Origin: Polaribacter glomeratus
GTDB taxonomy: Bacteria; Bacteroidota; Bacteroidia; Flavobacteriales; Flavobacteriaceae
Direction: 5' to 3'
DNA length: 64,000 nt
NCBI RefSeq assembly: GCF_002954665.1
Contig: NZ_MSCM01000001.1
Location: 2,130,290-2,194,289 of the forward strand
Position numbers and translations under genes: made by a program
The notes under the pieces: model-generated
What the model was told of the DNA's origin: nothing
The model's database searches: none
The model's input: the letters and a program-made list of their open reading frames with translations, nothing else
Part shown: positions 1 to 9,820 of the stretch, in pieces
Numbering within the stretch: position 1 is the first letter of the stretch
How the letters are laid out: each line of letters begins with the position of its first letter

Positions 1-118
1 AAATTTTAACTTCTAAGGACTTCAAAAAAAACTTTTAAACCAGACCGGTTCTCCCAAAAACGGTCTATCTATGTCTGAGTAATTCACTTATTCAGATTTT
101 ATATTTAATTTTATCCGT

Positions 119-2809
119 TTAAAAAACCTTTGTTAATTCTACAGCATTTAAGATCGGCTCGCCCTTTACGGAACGGAAAGAAATAGTAATTCCATTATTT
201 TCAGTTACCAATTGTTTAATTTTAAAAGAAACTGCTTTTTCTGAACCATATTCTTTCAGCAAGTCTAAATTTTCAAAAATCACTTTTCCATTGACCAAAA
301 CATCAAAAATACGGCTGCTATTTTCGGCTTCTTTTTCTGAATTAGCATCCAAATTATAAGCCAAAACTTCTTTTTCTTTATCAGAAATTAGTTCTGCAAA
401 ATGCAAAGTCAATTCATAAAAACCATCGGGTACTTTTAATTTAAAAGCATCTAATCCTACTTGTTGCGTTTGATAAATTGGGTCATTATTAGTGTTTTTA
501 ATACTTTGATCTGTACTATAATTTTGGCGCGACGTATTTTTCATTTGAAATGGCGCTCCTCCAATGGTTCCCCAAGAATCGTTTTCACCAGTATATTCTT
601 TGGATGGCAACCATATTTCTTTTGTTAATTCATCTAAAAAATAACGTTTAGAACCTAGTGTAATTCGAACAGATTCAAAGGGTACAAGCTTACTGTCTAA
701 ATTTTTAGCAATGAGATTAAAGTCTATAGAATGGAAATCTTTTATCGTTTTACCATCATTAGTAGAAACTACCTCTAATAAATTTTTACCATTTTTAAAA
801 GGAACTTGCCAAACCAAAGTTTTATCTTCATTCGACATTTTTTTGCCTAAAGAGATTCCATTGAGATATAAAACTGCACTTTTTTGATTGGTAAATACAC
901 TAATGGGTTGTGTACAAACAATACCATCTTTGGTATCAGTAAATCCAGATCCTTGTTCCCAAAGTTTAGAACCAATGGCAATAAATGGCGTTTTTTTCAG
1001 AAAAGCTTGGTATAAATAAAACGCATCTTTCGGTTTTCGGTCTAGCGTTGCAATTCCTTTATTATTTACAAACGGCATTGCATCATGTCTTGTTTCTGAA
1101 GCAAAATCAGCAAGGTTCCAAATATTAACACCTGCTACAAAAGGTCTTTTTAAAATTTCTTTTAAATAATGTGTGTGATAATACACCTGGTATTCTAAAC
1201 TAAAATCAAAACGCTCTGGTGTTAGCGATCGTATTCTAGGGTCTGCACCTGCGCCATATTCTGTAACAAGCAAGGGTTTTTTTATCTTCTCGTGATGCTG
1301 ATCTAAATATTGCTCAAAACCGCGAATGTCATTTCCATACCAACCTGCATACAAATTCCAACCAACAATCATCGGGATTTCTGTAAGTTCAGCTGCTACA
1401 TATCTTGAAAAAGAACCGTGATTTGGAATCATGGTATACCGATAAGGATCTAATTCTCTAATTACTTTTTCTATATCTTTTGCTAATGCCGTAATTGATT
1501 TATAATACAGTTTTTGTCTTTCTGGGTTGTCTTTAAATGGTGGACGCAATAAAATTTCATTCATGTAAGCCCAAGAGACTAAACTTGGATGGTTGTAATC
1601 TTGAAGCACCATTTCTTTTGCCATTTCAATACTATTTGTCGCAAATTCTTTAGACTCTGTAATGTAATTTACAATAGGAATTTCTACCGTAGTAATAATT
1701 CCCAAACGATCACAAGCTTCCATAATAACAGGGTCTTGTGGATAATGAGCCAAACGTAAAAAATTACCACCCATCGCTTTTAAAAGTTCTATGTCTTTAA
1801 CTTGAAGCGCGTCTGGTACTGCATTTCCAATCCCTAAATAATCTTGATGACGACAAGTACCCATTAATTTATAATGTTTCCCGTTCATAAAAAATCCTTT
1901 GTCAACATCAAACTCAAACCAACGGAATCCTAAAGAATTTACAGATTCATCTAAAATTTCTTTTGTTTTTTTATCAATTATTTTTGTAACTACTTGGTAT
2001 AAATAAGGATTGTCTGGGGACCAAAGTATTGGGTTTTTAAAGTCTTTAATTGTTTGGTTAAATTTTAAGTCTTCATTTGGTTTTAAAAGGAAATTTGTTT
2101 TAATTTCTTTTACAATCTCTTTATTACCATTTCTAATCGATTGCAGCACTTCAATCTTTTTGATAGATGTTGTTTTGTTACTGATATGCCCTTTAAATTC
2201 AATAGATGCATTTTTCTTAGTTACTTTAGGCGTGCTAATTAGTACATTCTTTGCCGCATATTTAGAAGTGCTAAAATGAACTTGATTCATTTTTTCAATA
2301 TAAATATCTCTATAAATTCCGCCGAAAAACGTAAAATCTGCAGTTAATGTTGGTATATTTTCGTCGAAGGCATTCGTTACCTTCACGACAATTTCATTTA
2401 CTTCTCCAAACTTTAAATTTTCAGTAATTGGAAAAGAAAATGCAGTATATCCACCTTTGTGTGTCCCTACTATATTCCCGTTTACGAAAACTTCGGTTTC
2501 TTGATTTGCACCTTCAAAATGCAATAGGATTGTTTTATTTGCATCCTTTTTAGAAAAAATAATCGATTTTTTATAGACTCCAACACCTCGGTAATATCCT
2601 CGCTCGTCATCAAAAGCATCTACATTATTCCAGGTATGCGGAATGGAAACTGACTCCCAAATTGTTTCTTTGTCAGAAATAGCCTTTTGAGATAGATTCC
2701 CTTTATGAAATTCCCATCCTGAATTAACGGTAAAAATGGTTCTAACGTTTTGAGCTGTTAGGGCTACTCCTAAAAACAATACTAATAAACTTATATTTAA
2801 TTTTTTCAA
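119..2809 (-). CDS. Glycoside hydrolase family 2 (beta-galactosidase/glucuronidase-like) with C-terminal malectin-like domain
   Basis: An 896-residue exported glycosidase with a signal peptide (about residues 1-20). The GH2 order is visible: jelly-roll sugar-binding domain (about 25-175), immunoglobulin-like domain (about 180-300), and TIM barrel (about 300-610). The acid/base is E418 in AYMNEIL and the nucleophile is E517 in LLVTEYGAG. After a further beta domain, the last 170 residues look like a malectin-type carbohydrate-binding module, with a HFAE motif and an IFDVLVNG motif. There is no T9SS sorting domain, so I expect a periplasmic enzyme. It lies 147 bp downstream of an acetylesterase on the same strand, so the two probably act together on an acetylated glycan. 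GH2 is secure; beta-galactosidase, glucuronidase and related substrates cannot be told apart here. Confidence 0.9.
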   Translation of the reverse strand: MKKLNISLLVLFLGVALTAQNVRTIFTVNSGWEFHKGNLSQKAISDKETIWESVSIPHTWNNVDAFDDERGYYRGVGVYKKSIIFSKKDANKTILLHFEGANQETEVFVNGNIVGTHKGGYTAFSFPITENLKFGEVNEIVVKVTNAFDENIPTLTADFTFFGGIYRDIYIEKMNQVHFSTSKYAAKNVLISTPKVTKKNASIEFKGHISNKTTSIKKIEVLQSIRNGNKEIVKEIKTNFLLKPNEDLKFNQTIKDFKNPILWSPDNPYLYQVVTKIIDKKTKEILDESVNSLGFRWFEFDVDKGFFMNGKHYKLMGTCRHQDYLGIGNAVPDALQVKDIELLKAMGGNFLRLAHYPQDPVIMEACDRLGIITTVEIPIVNYITESKEFATNSIEMAKEMVLQDYNHPSLVSWAYMNEILLRPPFKDNPERQKLYYKSITALAKDIEKVIRELDPYRYTMIPNHGSFSRYVAAELTEIPMIVGWNLYAGWYGNDIRGFEQYLDQHHEKIKKPLLVTEYGAGADPRIRSLTPERFDFSLEYQVYYHTHYLKEILKRPFVAGVNIWNLADFASETRHDAMPFVNNKGIATLDRKPKDAFYLYQAFLKKTPFIAIGSKLWEQGSGFTDTKDGIVCTQPISVFTNQKSAVLYLNGISLGKKMSNEDKTLVWQVPFKNGKNLLEVVSTNDGKTIKDFHSIDFNLIAKNLDSKLVPFESVRITLGSKRYFLDELTKEIWLPSKEYTGENDSWGTIGGAPFQMKNTSRQNYSTDQSIKNTNNDPIYQTQQVGLDAFKLKVPDGFYELTLHFAELISDKEKEVLAYNLDANSEKEAENSSRIFDVLVNGKVIFENLDLLKEYGSEKAVSFKIKQLVTENNGITISFRSVKGEPILNAVELTKVF

Positions 2810-2956
2810 TTTATATATATTTAATTCATAATCCTTGTAAAAAGTTCACAAATAATTATTCCATTTTTAGTCATTCAACAAAGTTTTTGTGCAAAAACCA
2901 TGTCATTTTTTTAAAAAATTAAACTTATTTTCTGATTGCTAATTAATAAATTATAT

Positions 2957-4534
2957 TTAATTTTTAATGATTTTTCTAAATGTTGTAGCACCTTTGTTAT
3001 CTTGAGCTTTTACAAGGTAAATACCTGAACTATTTATATCACTAAAATCTAGTGAATAGGTATTCGCCTTTATTTTATTAATACTTTTTATTTCTCGTCC
3101 TACTAAACTAAAAACTTGAATATTATCTATTCCTGTTGGCGAAAACAGCTCTAAACGGTAACCATTAGTGCTATTTACAGGATTTGGAAACGCTGTAAAC
3201 CCTTTAATATCATTATTATTATCGTTGACAGATAACGTGGTGCTCATTACTTTTAAAAAAGGCGCTGGATTATTTATCCTAGCATCTTCTGAGTTTGTGA
3301 TTCTTAACTGAACGTCATCATCTGTGGTGCCTTCTATAACCAACGTAATAATTTTATCCCCATTTAATTGCGCTTGAACATAACTTGTAATGTCTATATT
3401 TTCTATTAGATTATAAGCGCTAGAACCTGTAACCGGTGAATTAAAAGTAGAAATCAAAGCACCTTTAGTAGGTTCGTTATTCCAAGTTAATGTCTTTTCG
3501 CCCCAGTCATCTGAACCTTCAAAAACCGAAACGGTAAATTCGGTTTGGTTATTGTTACCAGATAAATTAAGAAAGACATTTGATACCTTAGAATAATTTG
3601 AAAGATCAAATTTTAACCATGTTTTTCTTGTAGATCCTTCACCTGTTGTTTTTCTTACTCTTAATAAATTTCCATTCTGAACAATATCTGCTTGACTACC
3701 TCCTTGCACATGCGTATCTTCTAAAACGATAACATCAATATCATTATCGAACTGCCCGGTGAGTTCTAAATATTTTTGCGCATATCGAACACCAAGCTCC
3801 CGCTGTGATTCACTATCAAAATGCGTACCATCACCCAAATGAAAAAGACCTATGGAACTTGCAAAATCAACATTACTAATCGTGTTTTTGAGTTTAGAAA
3901 TTATCGTATTGATATTTTTCTCCCCTTGCCATTTACGAATTTGTCCAGCAATTACAGGCAAATCTGAAATAGATAGAGCTGTTCTTAATGCCATAATCAT
4001 AGCAGCAAAGTCCGCTGCATAGTTAGTGTTACCTTGATCTGATTCTCCTTGATGCCAAACAATACCTTTAATAGTGCCACCTGCCTTTTGTGCTGCTAAT
4101 ACTCTAGCTACTGCTTGGTTAAAAAAAGTGGTTCCTTCTGCCCATTGACTTATAGAAGACCCTCCTTTTGCATTCACGACCAAACCTACACGTTTTCCAT
4201 ACGATTGTAATGTTTTACCAAATTCCCATGACAGTCCTAATTTCTGAAGAGAAGGATTACCCTTAATAGTTGAAAATTTATTTAAAGGATTTTCGGCCTT
4301 TTCCCAATTTGCAGCAGCATTTAAAAGATATACATTATTTAAAGTACCTTTATCTTGTGTCTCAATGACTGCTCTTCCTGCCATATTGGATTGTCCTATA
4401 CAAAGAAATATCTCTAGGTCTGAAAACGTATTTTGAGATAAAGCCGTATTAGAGCAAAATAGCAATATAAGTATTAGGTATAAACCATTTTTCTTAATAA
4501 AAAAGAGCCTATTTTTTTGTGTTTTTATTTTCAT
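2957..4534 (-). CDS. Secreted sialate O-acetylesterase-type esterase (SGNH/CE6) with DNRLRE module and T9SS signal
   Basis: A 525-residue exported carbohydrate esterase. A signal segment (about 17-34) precedes an SGNH hydrolase domain of the SASA/DUF303 family. Block I is GQSNMAG (nucleophile S49), an HQGESD motif lies at 161-166, and DGTHFD at 235-240 supplies the catalytic Asp/His. Residues about 270-437 form a DNRLRE-type beta module, often a polysaccharide-binding domain. Residues 447-525 are a type A T9SS C-terminal sorting domain (FPNPVN start, GIYLVK near the end), so the protein should reach the cell surface or medium. Together with the GH2 gene downstream it suggests deacetylation followed by glycosidic cleavage of an acetylated plant or algal polysaccharide. 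The substrate is inferred; no SusC/SusD pair is in the window. Confidence 0.88.
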   Translation of the reverse strand: MKIKTQKNRLFFIKKNGLYLILILLFCSNTALSQNTFSDLEIFLCIGQSNMAGRAVIETQDKGTLNNVYLLNAAANWEKAENPLNKFSTIKGNPSLQKLGLSWEFGKTLQSYGKRVGLVVNAKGGSSISQWAEGTTFFNQAVARVLAAQKAGGTIKGIVWHQGESDQGNTNYAADFAAMIMALRTALSISDLPVIAGQIRKWQGEKNINTIISKLKNTISNVDFASSIGLFHLGDGTHFDSESQRELGVRYAQKYLELTGQFDNDIDVIVLEDTHVQGGSQADIVQNGNLLRVRKTTGEGSTRKTWLKFDLSNYSKVSNVFLNLSGNNNQTEFTVSVFEGSDDWGEKTLTWNNEPTKGALISTFNSPVTGSSAYNLIENIDITSYVQAQLNGDKIITLVIEGTTDDDVQLRITNSEDARINNPAPFLKVMSTTLSVNDNNNDIKGFTAFPNPVNSTNGYRLELFSPTGIDNIQVFSLVGREIKSINKIKANTYSLDFSDINSSGIYLVKAQDNKGATTFRKIIKN

Positions 4535-5220
4535 TTTTAAATCGTTCTATTACTCTTTTATGATTGTTAAGTGCCCTTTAGTTTTCTTAGTTAAACTCGA
4601 TTAATTTCCATCGTTAATATTGGTTTATAAATGGCACATATCCTAAGGGATACTTAAATATCATTTTAAATCCAATTTATTACTTTCTAATACATCTGTT
4701 TAATTATTGTTTGGCTTGCCATTGCCATTAACTTTTAACATTGTAATATTTATAGAAGTAAAATTATAGTTTTAATTATTAAATTAGGAGGTCATAAATT
4801 TATAAAAAGTATTAAAATAGTTTTTTACTAAAAATTTATCCATTTGATGCAAATAGTATAAAATGTAAAAAATACGCATCCGAAGAAACCCTAATAAACA
4901 AGAATACATTAAACAGCGTTGTCTTTGTCTAAAACTTGAGCACTAACAAGGTGAAAAAGTGCAGGAGTAAATAGTAGTTTTATCTTTCTGTCTGCGAATA
5001 GTAAATAGCACTTTATATTGTTTTATTAGTATTCGAAAGGAATTGCTCAGTACCTTAAAAACTTACAGAATTATCTAAGGTAATTTTAATAGAAAACTTC
5101 ATTAATGTCTGAATTAAATAAAGTAAAATGGTCTGATTTGAGTTACGAACAAATTCAGAATTTTGTGAATTGTACAATTGTATACTTTCCTAAAATAGGT
5201 AGAAAAAAAATTAATTTCCC
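4535..5220. other. AT-rich spacer without an assignable gene
   Basis: This 686-bp stretch lies between the acetylesterase start and the gldA stop. It should contain the esterase promoter (minus strand), but I could not pick clean boxes. One small plus-strand frame (5105-5224, 39 residues, start MSELNKVKWSDLSYEQ) reads into the gldA stop. It resembles nothing I recognise, and the DNA before it is full of stops in all frames. It may be a remnant of a lost gene or chance. Confidence 0.4.
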
Positions 5221-6114
5221 TTAACTAGTAACCTCCTTGAAAAGTGTTTCTAAATTTTTATGCTGTGCGTTTAAACTAAGTATTTTTAAACTGTTGTGTT
5301 GCGCAAAATCAAAGATTTTAGAACGCTTATCTTCCTTACTTTCGAAAGTTAAGGACCACGTATTTTCAGAATTGTTCTTTAAAGAAATAATATCAGATAA
5401 TTGTTTAAAAAATTGCTCTTCAATTTTACGATCAAAAGTAACTTCTATAATTTGTTGATTATTCTGTTTAAGTTCAGACAATTTTTTATCAACCAAAATT
5501 GCGCCTTTTTTAATAATAATCACGCGATCACAAACTGCTTCTACTTCTTGCATAATATGAGTAGAAAATAATACTGTTTTTTCTCTGCCTAACTCCTTAA
5601 TTAATTCTCTAATTTCCGCAATTTGATTTGGGTCTAAACCGGTTGTTGGTTCATCTAAAATTAACACTTTTGGGTTGTGTAAAATTGCAGCTGCCAAACC
5701 AACTCGCTGCTGATATCCTTTAGATAATTCATTAATTTTTTTATGCGCTTCCTCGGTTAAACCAACCTTTTCTATACAAGTTTCTATTTCACTTTTATTA
5801 ACCTTAAAAATTGATGCTTGAAATTGTAAATATTCACGAACATACATATCTGTGTATAATGGATTGTGTTCTGGTAAATATCCAATTATTTTTTGTGCTG
5901 CTATCGGATTTTTTAAAACATCAATTTCATCTACAAAAACTTCACCTGAATTCGGTTTTATAAAACCTGTTAAGATTTTCATCATTGTTGATTTCCCTGC
6001 TCCATTAGGGCCTAAAAAACCAATAATTTGACCTTTATCCGCAGAAAAAGAAACTTCATTTAATGCTTTTTGAGTTTTATAAGTTTTAGAAACAGCGATT
6101 ACTTTTATTGACAT
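5221..6114 (-). CDS. gldA: Gliding motility ABC transporter ATP-binding protein GldA
   Basis: A 297-residue cytoplasmic ABC ATPase. Walker A is GPNGAGKS (35-42), the signature is LSKGYQQ (130-136), and Walker B is LILDEP (151-156) with a downstream switch His in FSTHIM. The stretch IGYLPEHNPLYTDM around 77-90 and the overall length fit GldA of Flavobacteriia, which works with the membrane subunits GldF and GldG in gliding motility. Those partners are not adjacent here; in flavobacteria gldA is often separate from gldFG. A multi-pass membrane protein gene starts the same-strand pair 47 bp upstream. A related Bacteroidota ABC-2 ATPase is the alternative. Confidence 0.83.
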   Translation of the reverse strand: MSIKVIAVSKTYKTQKALNEVSFSADKGQIIGFLGPNGAGKSTMMKILTGFIKPNSGEVFVDEIDVLKNPIAAQKIIGYLPEHNPLYTDMYVREYLQFQASIFKVNKSEIETCIEKVGLTEEAHKKINELSKGYQQRVGLAAAILHNPKVLILDEPTTGLDPNQIAEIRELIKELGREKTVLFSTHIMQEVEAVCDRVIIIKKGAILVDKKLSELKQNNQQIIEVTFDRKIEEQFFKQLSDIISLKNNSENTWSLTFESKEDKRSKIFDFAQHNSLKILSLNAQHKNLETLFKEVTS

Positions 6115-6161
6115 TTTTTAAATGGAATTAATTTTACATTATAAACGAAGTTATTACTTTT

Positions 6162-6932
6162 TTAGTTTAAAAAAGTAGTAGAATCTGCACGAATTTTTCT
6201 GATACTTTTCATCCTTGACCACGCAATTTTATGGCGTTTTTTGTACAACCACAAACAACCTAAATCTAATAAAAAATAGAAAAAACTAATTCCGCTTGGC
6301 GGATTATGGCTTGGCAAGAAATCGAAAACGCCCCAAGCTGTAGCCGGCCATTTCCAACATAAAAAATTAGTGCCAATTATTTCTAAATACGCAACAGAAA
6401 TATACATGGTTAGATAAAAAAGACGCTCTCTTGGTTTGTTTCTAAGGATAAAAAGTGTGGCAATTGTTAATACAAAACCAAAAACATCATTTTTAAAAAT
6501 TAGAAAAACTGTGGCATATATAAAAATGAAAATCGCAAAAACTTTTTCTAAGGTTATTCTATGTTTAATGATTGATTTTGCTTTCGAAAAATATAAAACA
6601 GCCACATACACTAAAGCATGCCCTGGAGGCACATAATGTGGCACATTTTCTAATCTGTAGGTGTACATTCCTAAACCAATAGACAACAAGTATTCCCCCA
6701 AAACAGCTATGATTACAGCAGTAACCATTTGTTCTTTGACCCTTTTGTTTACTTGCCAAAAAGTGATTAAAAACCCAATAAACATGCTAACATTAGCATA
6801 AAACTGTGCGTCTTTAGTAATTTTTATACTATGAAAACTATCTAAAAATAAACCAAAAAAGATAAACAGATAAAGAGCTCCTAAACTTTTAAAAGTAGCA
6901 ATAAAAGGAGATTTAGTAGCTAATAAACTCAT
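6162..6932 (-). CDS. Conserved multi-pass membrane protein of unknown function
   Basis: A 256-residue integral membrane protein with about seven hydrophobic segments (roughly 15-35, 45-62, 70-92, 105-120, 132-165, 175-195, 215-235) and a basic C-terminus. Short polar motifs stand out between helices: VPHYVPPGHALVY near 98-110, CWKWPATAWG near 191-200, and SHNPPSGISF near 208-217. These look like conserved active or binding positions, but I do not recognise the family. It precedes gldA by 47 bp on the same strand and may be co-transcribed. A strong terminator separates it from the TonB-receptor operon upstream. Confidence 0.75.
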   Translation of the reverse strand: MSLLATKSPFIATFKSLGALYLFIFFGLFLDSFHSIKITKDAQFYANVSMFIGFLITFWQVNKRVKEQMVTAVIIAVLGEYLLSIGLGMYTYRLENVPHYVPPGHALVYVAVLYFSKAKSIIKHRITLEKVFAIFIFIYATVFLIFKNDVFGFVLTIATLFILRNKPRERLFYLTMYISVAYLEIIGTNFLCWKWPATAWGVFDFLPSHNPPSGISFFYFLLDLGCLWLYKKRHKIAWSRMKSIRKIRADSTTFLN

Positions 6933-6952
6933 GCGGTAAAAATAAGTAAACT

Positions 6953-6983
6953 AAATAAAAAATGGCTCAATAAAGAGCCATTT
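6953..6983 (-). terminator. Rho-independent terminator of the TonB receptor/GLPGLI operon
   Basis: The stem AAATGGCTC / GAGCCATTT (arms 6960-6968 and 6975-6983) with a 6-base loop is followed on the minus strand by a T-rich tract. It begins 20 bp past the receptor stop codon. Confidence 0.8.
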
Positions 6984-7003
6984 AATTATATATTGAAATA
7001 AAA

Positions 7004-9790
7004 TTACAACTGATAACGAACTCTTAAACTTATAAACCTTGGTAAAATAAAGCGTTCATTTATATTAAATGAAACAATATTTTGATTTACAGAAACTTCT
7101 GAACCTGTTGCTAATAAGTTACTACCTACCAACTCGTATTCGAATTTAGCATCTCTATCTTTTCTGTAGGCTAAACTAGCATTCCAAATTTGAAATGAAT
7201 TAATAACACTGCCTTTTTGACGAGTTTCATTATAAGAAAAATCTGATTTTACTGTCAAGGAATTCCATATATAAGCATCAAAATTAATAGAAGGTGCATG
7301 AGATATCGATTTTATATCTTCTGCCCTTGCAGTGTTAATTTGGTCATTAAAATTCAAGTTATAACGCAAACTAACATTAGGAGCCTTTGTAAAATTAGTT
7401 CCAATGCTTGAATTTAAACCTCTAGATATGTTTTCATTTGTATTTTCTCTAGAATTGATAAATTGATAGCTTTTATTATAAGAAAAATTACCTCCTAAAC
7501 TCATTCTAATCTTTTTAATTGTTTTACCAATACTCGCAAAAGCGTTAAGATTCTCGTTATCTAAGGGTGAATTTAAATTTGTACTACTAGAAACTACAGA
7601 ACCTGGTTCAAAAATAGTATTTCTATTTACTTGATCTGCAGTTTTTGTATAACTTACCCTTGCAAAAACATTACTCGCATTAAATAAATTAAAGCTTCTA
7701 TAAAATAAACTTAAATTATGAAAACTAGCGTTTACTAAATCTGAGCTTCCCGCAAAAAAAGAATTGTAACTATTTGCTACAATACCTCTCGCAATTTGAT
7801 TTACATCTGTAAAATTAACCTCTTCTTTATAACTAAAAGTTAAACTTTCACTGGTTTTAAATTGGGCGACAACCTCAAACTCTGGTAAAAATTTCTCAAA
7901 CTTATCTTTAAAAAACTCTGTTCCATATTGTGTATTGTTAGAATTATAAGAATGCACAGTAAAACCTGGAGTAAATGTGAAAATACCATTTTTTAGTCGA
8001 TATCTTACACCTGCATATATATCTGTAAAGTTATATTCTGTATCGTTTGTTGTTTTATTATAGTCTCTATTTGGATATGGATTAGGCACAGGATCTGTAA
8101 TAACATCTGGACTAGGATCTAAAACACCACCATTATTCAAAAGTTGAAAAAATTGAGAATTAAAGTTTTGTGTGCTTAAAATTGTACCCGCAACAAAGTT
8201 TAAATTACTTTTTTTATTTAAGATATAGTAATAATCTAATTTTGCATCAAACTGGTTTGATTTTACGCGTCTGTCTTGTTCTAAATCATAATAGGTTAAT
8301 GTTCTATCTAAACCTAGAGCAAGTGCAGCATCATCAAAACCATCACGATCTGCACGATTTGGTTCGCTATTATTAGTTGGGTCATTTTCTAAAGAAGCAA
8401 TATAAAAAGGATCTTCATCTTGCAACAAATGTTTAACTTCCAAAGCAAAAATATTGTTCTCGTTTGCGGTATAAAAATAACTAAAATCTTGATTTATTGT
8501 AAATGGTGTAGAACTTTCATTTTGAGTTATATCACTTAAAACAAATGAATTTACAGCATCCGTTCTAAACTCGTTAGAAAAACGACCTGCTAAATTATAG
8601 TTTAATTGATTGCTAAAGTCTTTTTTATAGGCTGTACTAAACTTAAATAAACCTGTATTACTAGTCTGACTTGTTTGATTATCAACAATGTCATCAGGAG
8701 TATTTGGATCTATATAATCAATATTATCAATATTTCTTTGTCCGTTACTATTACCAGACCAAATTAAGAACCCACTTACATCTAACTTAGGATTAGGTGA
8801 GTAACTAAAGTTTAAAGCGGTTAACTTTGTTTCAATTCTATTTGCATTTCTTGCACCAGCATTTAAAAAACCGATTCCTGCATCTGCAATATTAATGTTT
8901 GTTCCGTTTGATGGACTCTGACTTTGAAAATTTCCGCCAAAACTTCTAGCATCACCTCTACTTAAAACAACATCGCCAATATTATTTACGTCACCAATAA
9001 CATTTATGGTATATTTAGGAGAATAGTAAAATAATTTTGGTTGAAAAAGGTACAACCCAGTATTTGCAGAATTTCCTGCTCCAGCAGTAACATCTCCAAA
9101 CCAAAAGTTCTTTTTTCCTTCTTTTAATTTAATATTAATAGCAACTCTGTCTTGATTACTTTGAACACCACTTAACTGGCTTACATTAGAGTAATTTCTT
9201 AAAACTTGAATTTTATCAACAGCATTAGATGGTATATTTTTAGATGCTAATTTAGTGTCACCACTAAAAAATTCTTTACCATCTATCATTATTTTTTCTA
9301 CCCTTTTACCTTCTACCTCTATTTCTCCTGCTGCATTTATTTCTACTCCTGGTAATTTTTTTAAAACATCTTCTAGTTTACGTTCTGTACCATTTTGAAA
9401 AGAATCTGCATTATAAATAATAGTATCACCTCTAACAGTAACTGGCATTTTAGAGATAATATTAATTCCGTCTAAAGAATTATCGTATTTCAAAATTACA
9501 TTTTTAACGATATCCTCAGTCTTTGTTTCTAAGACAAAATCGGTAGATTTCATACCAACATAACTTATTTTCACATCAAAAGTAGCGTTTACGCCAAGTT
9601 CTAATTTATAAATTCCTTTTGCATCTGTAAACCCATACGATGCCATTTTTTTGGTAAGTTTATTTATAGCTAAAACATTTGCCATTTCTAAAGGTTCACC
9701 AATACTATCTTTAACAACACCGCTTAGTTTAAGTTGGGCGCTAGTAATAAACGTAACCATTAAAAAGGCTAGTAAGAATATTTTTTTCAT
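7004..9790 (-). CDS. TonB-dependent receptor-like outer membrane beta-barrel protein
   Basis: A 928-residue outer membrane protein. A signal peptide (1-19) is followed by a carboxypeptidase-regulatory-like beta sandwich (about 21-100, LSGVVKDSIGEPLEMANV), a plug-like domain (about 110-225, with LEDVLKKLPGVEI), and a long barrel of alternating aromatic strands ending in a terminal strand with RVRYQL. This is the layout of the outer membrane beta-barrel/TonB receptor group that pairs with GLPGLI proteins. The GLPGLI gene lies 30 bp upstream on the same strand, and a terminator follows directly. The transported ligand, possibly a metal or peptide, cannot be told from sequence. No N-terminal signalling domain is present. 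Confidence 0.88.
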   Translation of the reverse strand: MKKIFLLAFLMVTFITSAQLKLSGVVKDSIGEPLEMANVLAINKLTKKMASYGFTDAKGIYKLELGVNATFDVKISYVGMKSTDFVLETKTEDIVKNVILKYDNSLDGINIISKMPVTVRGDTIIYNADSFQNGTERKLEDVLKKLPGVEINAAGEIEVEGKRVEKIMIDGKEFFSGDTKLASKNIPSNAVDKIQVLRNYSNVSQLSGVQSNQDRVAINIKLKEGKKNFWFGDVTAGAGNSANTGLYLFQPKLFYYSPKYTINVIGDVNNIGDVVLSRGDARSFGGNFQSQSPSNGTNINIADAGIGFLNAGARNANRIETKLTALNFSYSPNPKLDVSGFLIWSGNSNGQRNIDNIDYIDPNTPDDIVDNQTSQTSNTGLFKFSTAYKKDFSNQLNYNLAGRFSNEFRTDAVNSFVLSDITQNESSTPFTINQDFSYFYTANENNIFALEVKHLLQDEDPFYIASLENDPTNNSEPNRADRDGFDDAALALGLDRTLTYYDLEQDRRVKSNQFDAKLDYYYILNKKSNLNFVAGTILSTQNFNSQFFQLLNNGGVLDPSPDVITDPVPNPYPNRDYNKTTNDTEYNFTDIYAGVRYRLKNGIFTFTPGFTVHSYNSNNTQYGTEFFKDKFEKFLPEFEVVAQFKTSESLTFSYKEEVNFTDVNQIARGIVANSYNSFFAGSSDLVNASFHNLSLFYRSFNLFNASNVFARVSYTKTADQVNRNTIFEPGSVVSSSTNLNSPLDNENLNAFASIGKTIKKIRMSLGGNFSYNKSYQFINSRENTNENISRGLNSSIGTNFTKAPNVSLRYNLNFNDQINTARAEDIKSISHAPSINFDAYIWNSLTVKSDFSYNETRQKGSVINSFQIWNASLAYRKDRDAKFEYELVGSNLLATGSEVSVNQNIVSFNINERFILPRFISLRVRYQL

Positions 9791-9820
9791 TTATAAAGTT
9801 TGATTTGTTTTTGTTTTTAA

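Noticed and set aside
5105..5224. A 39-residue plus-strand frame (MSELNKVKWSDLSYEQ...) running into the gldA stop
   Set aside because: No recognised family, no clear promoter, and surrounding sequence is non-coding; kept only as a comment in the spacer entry.
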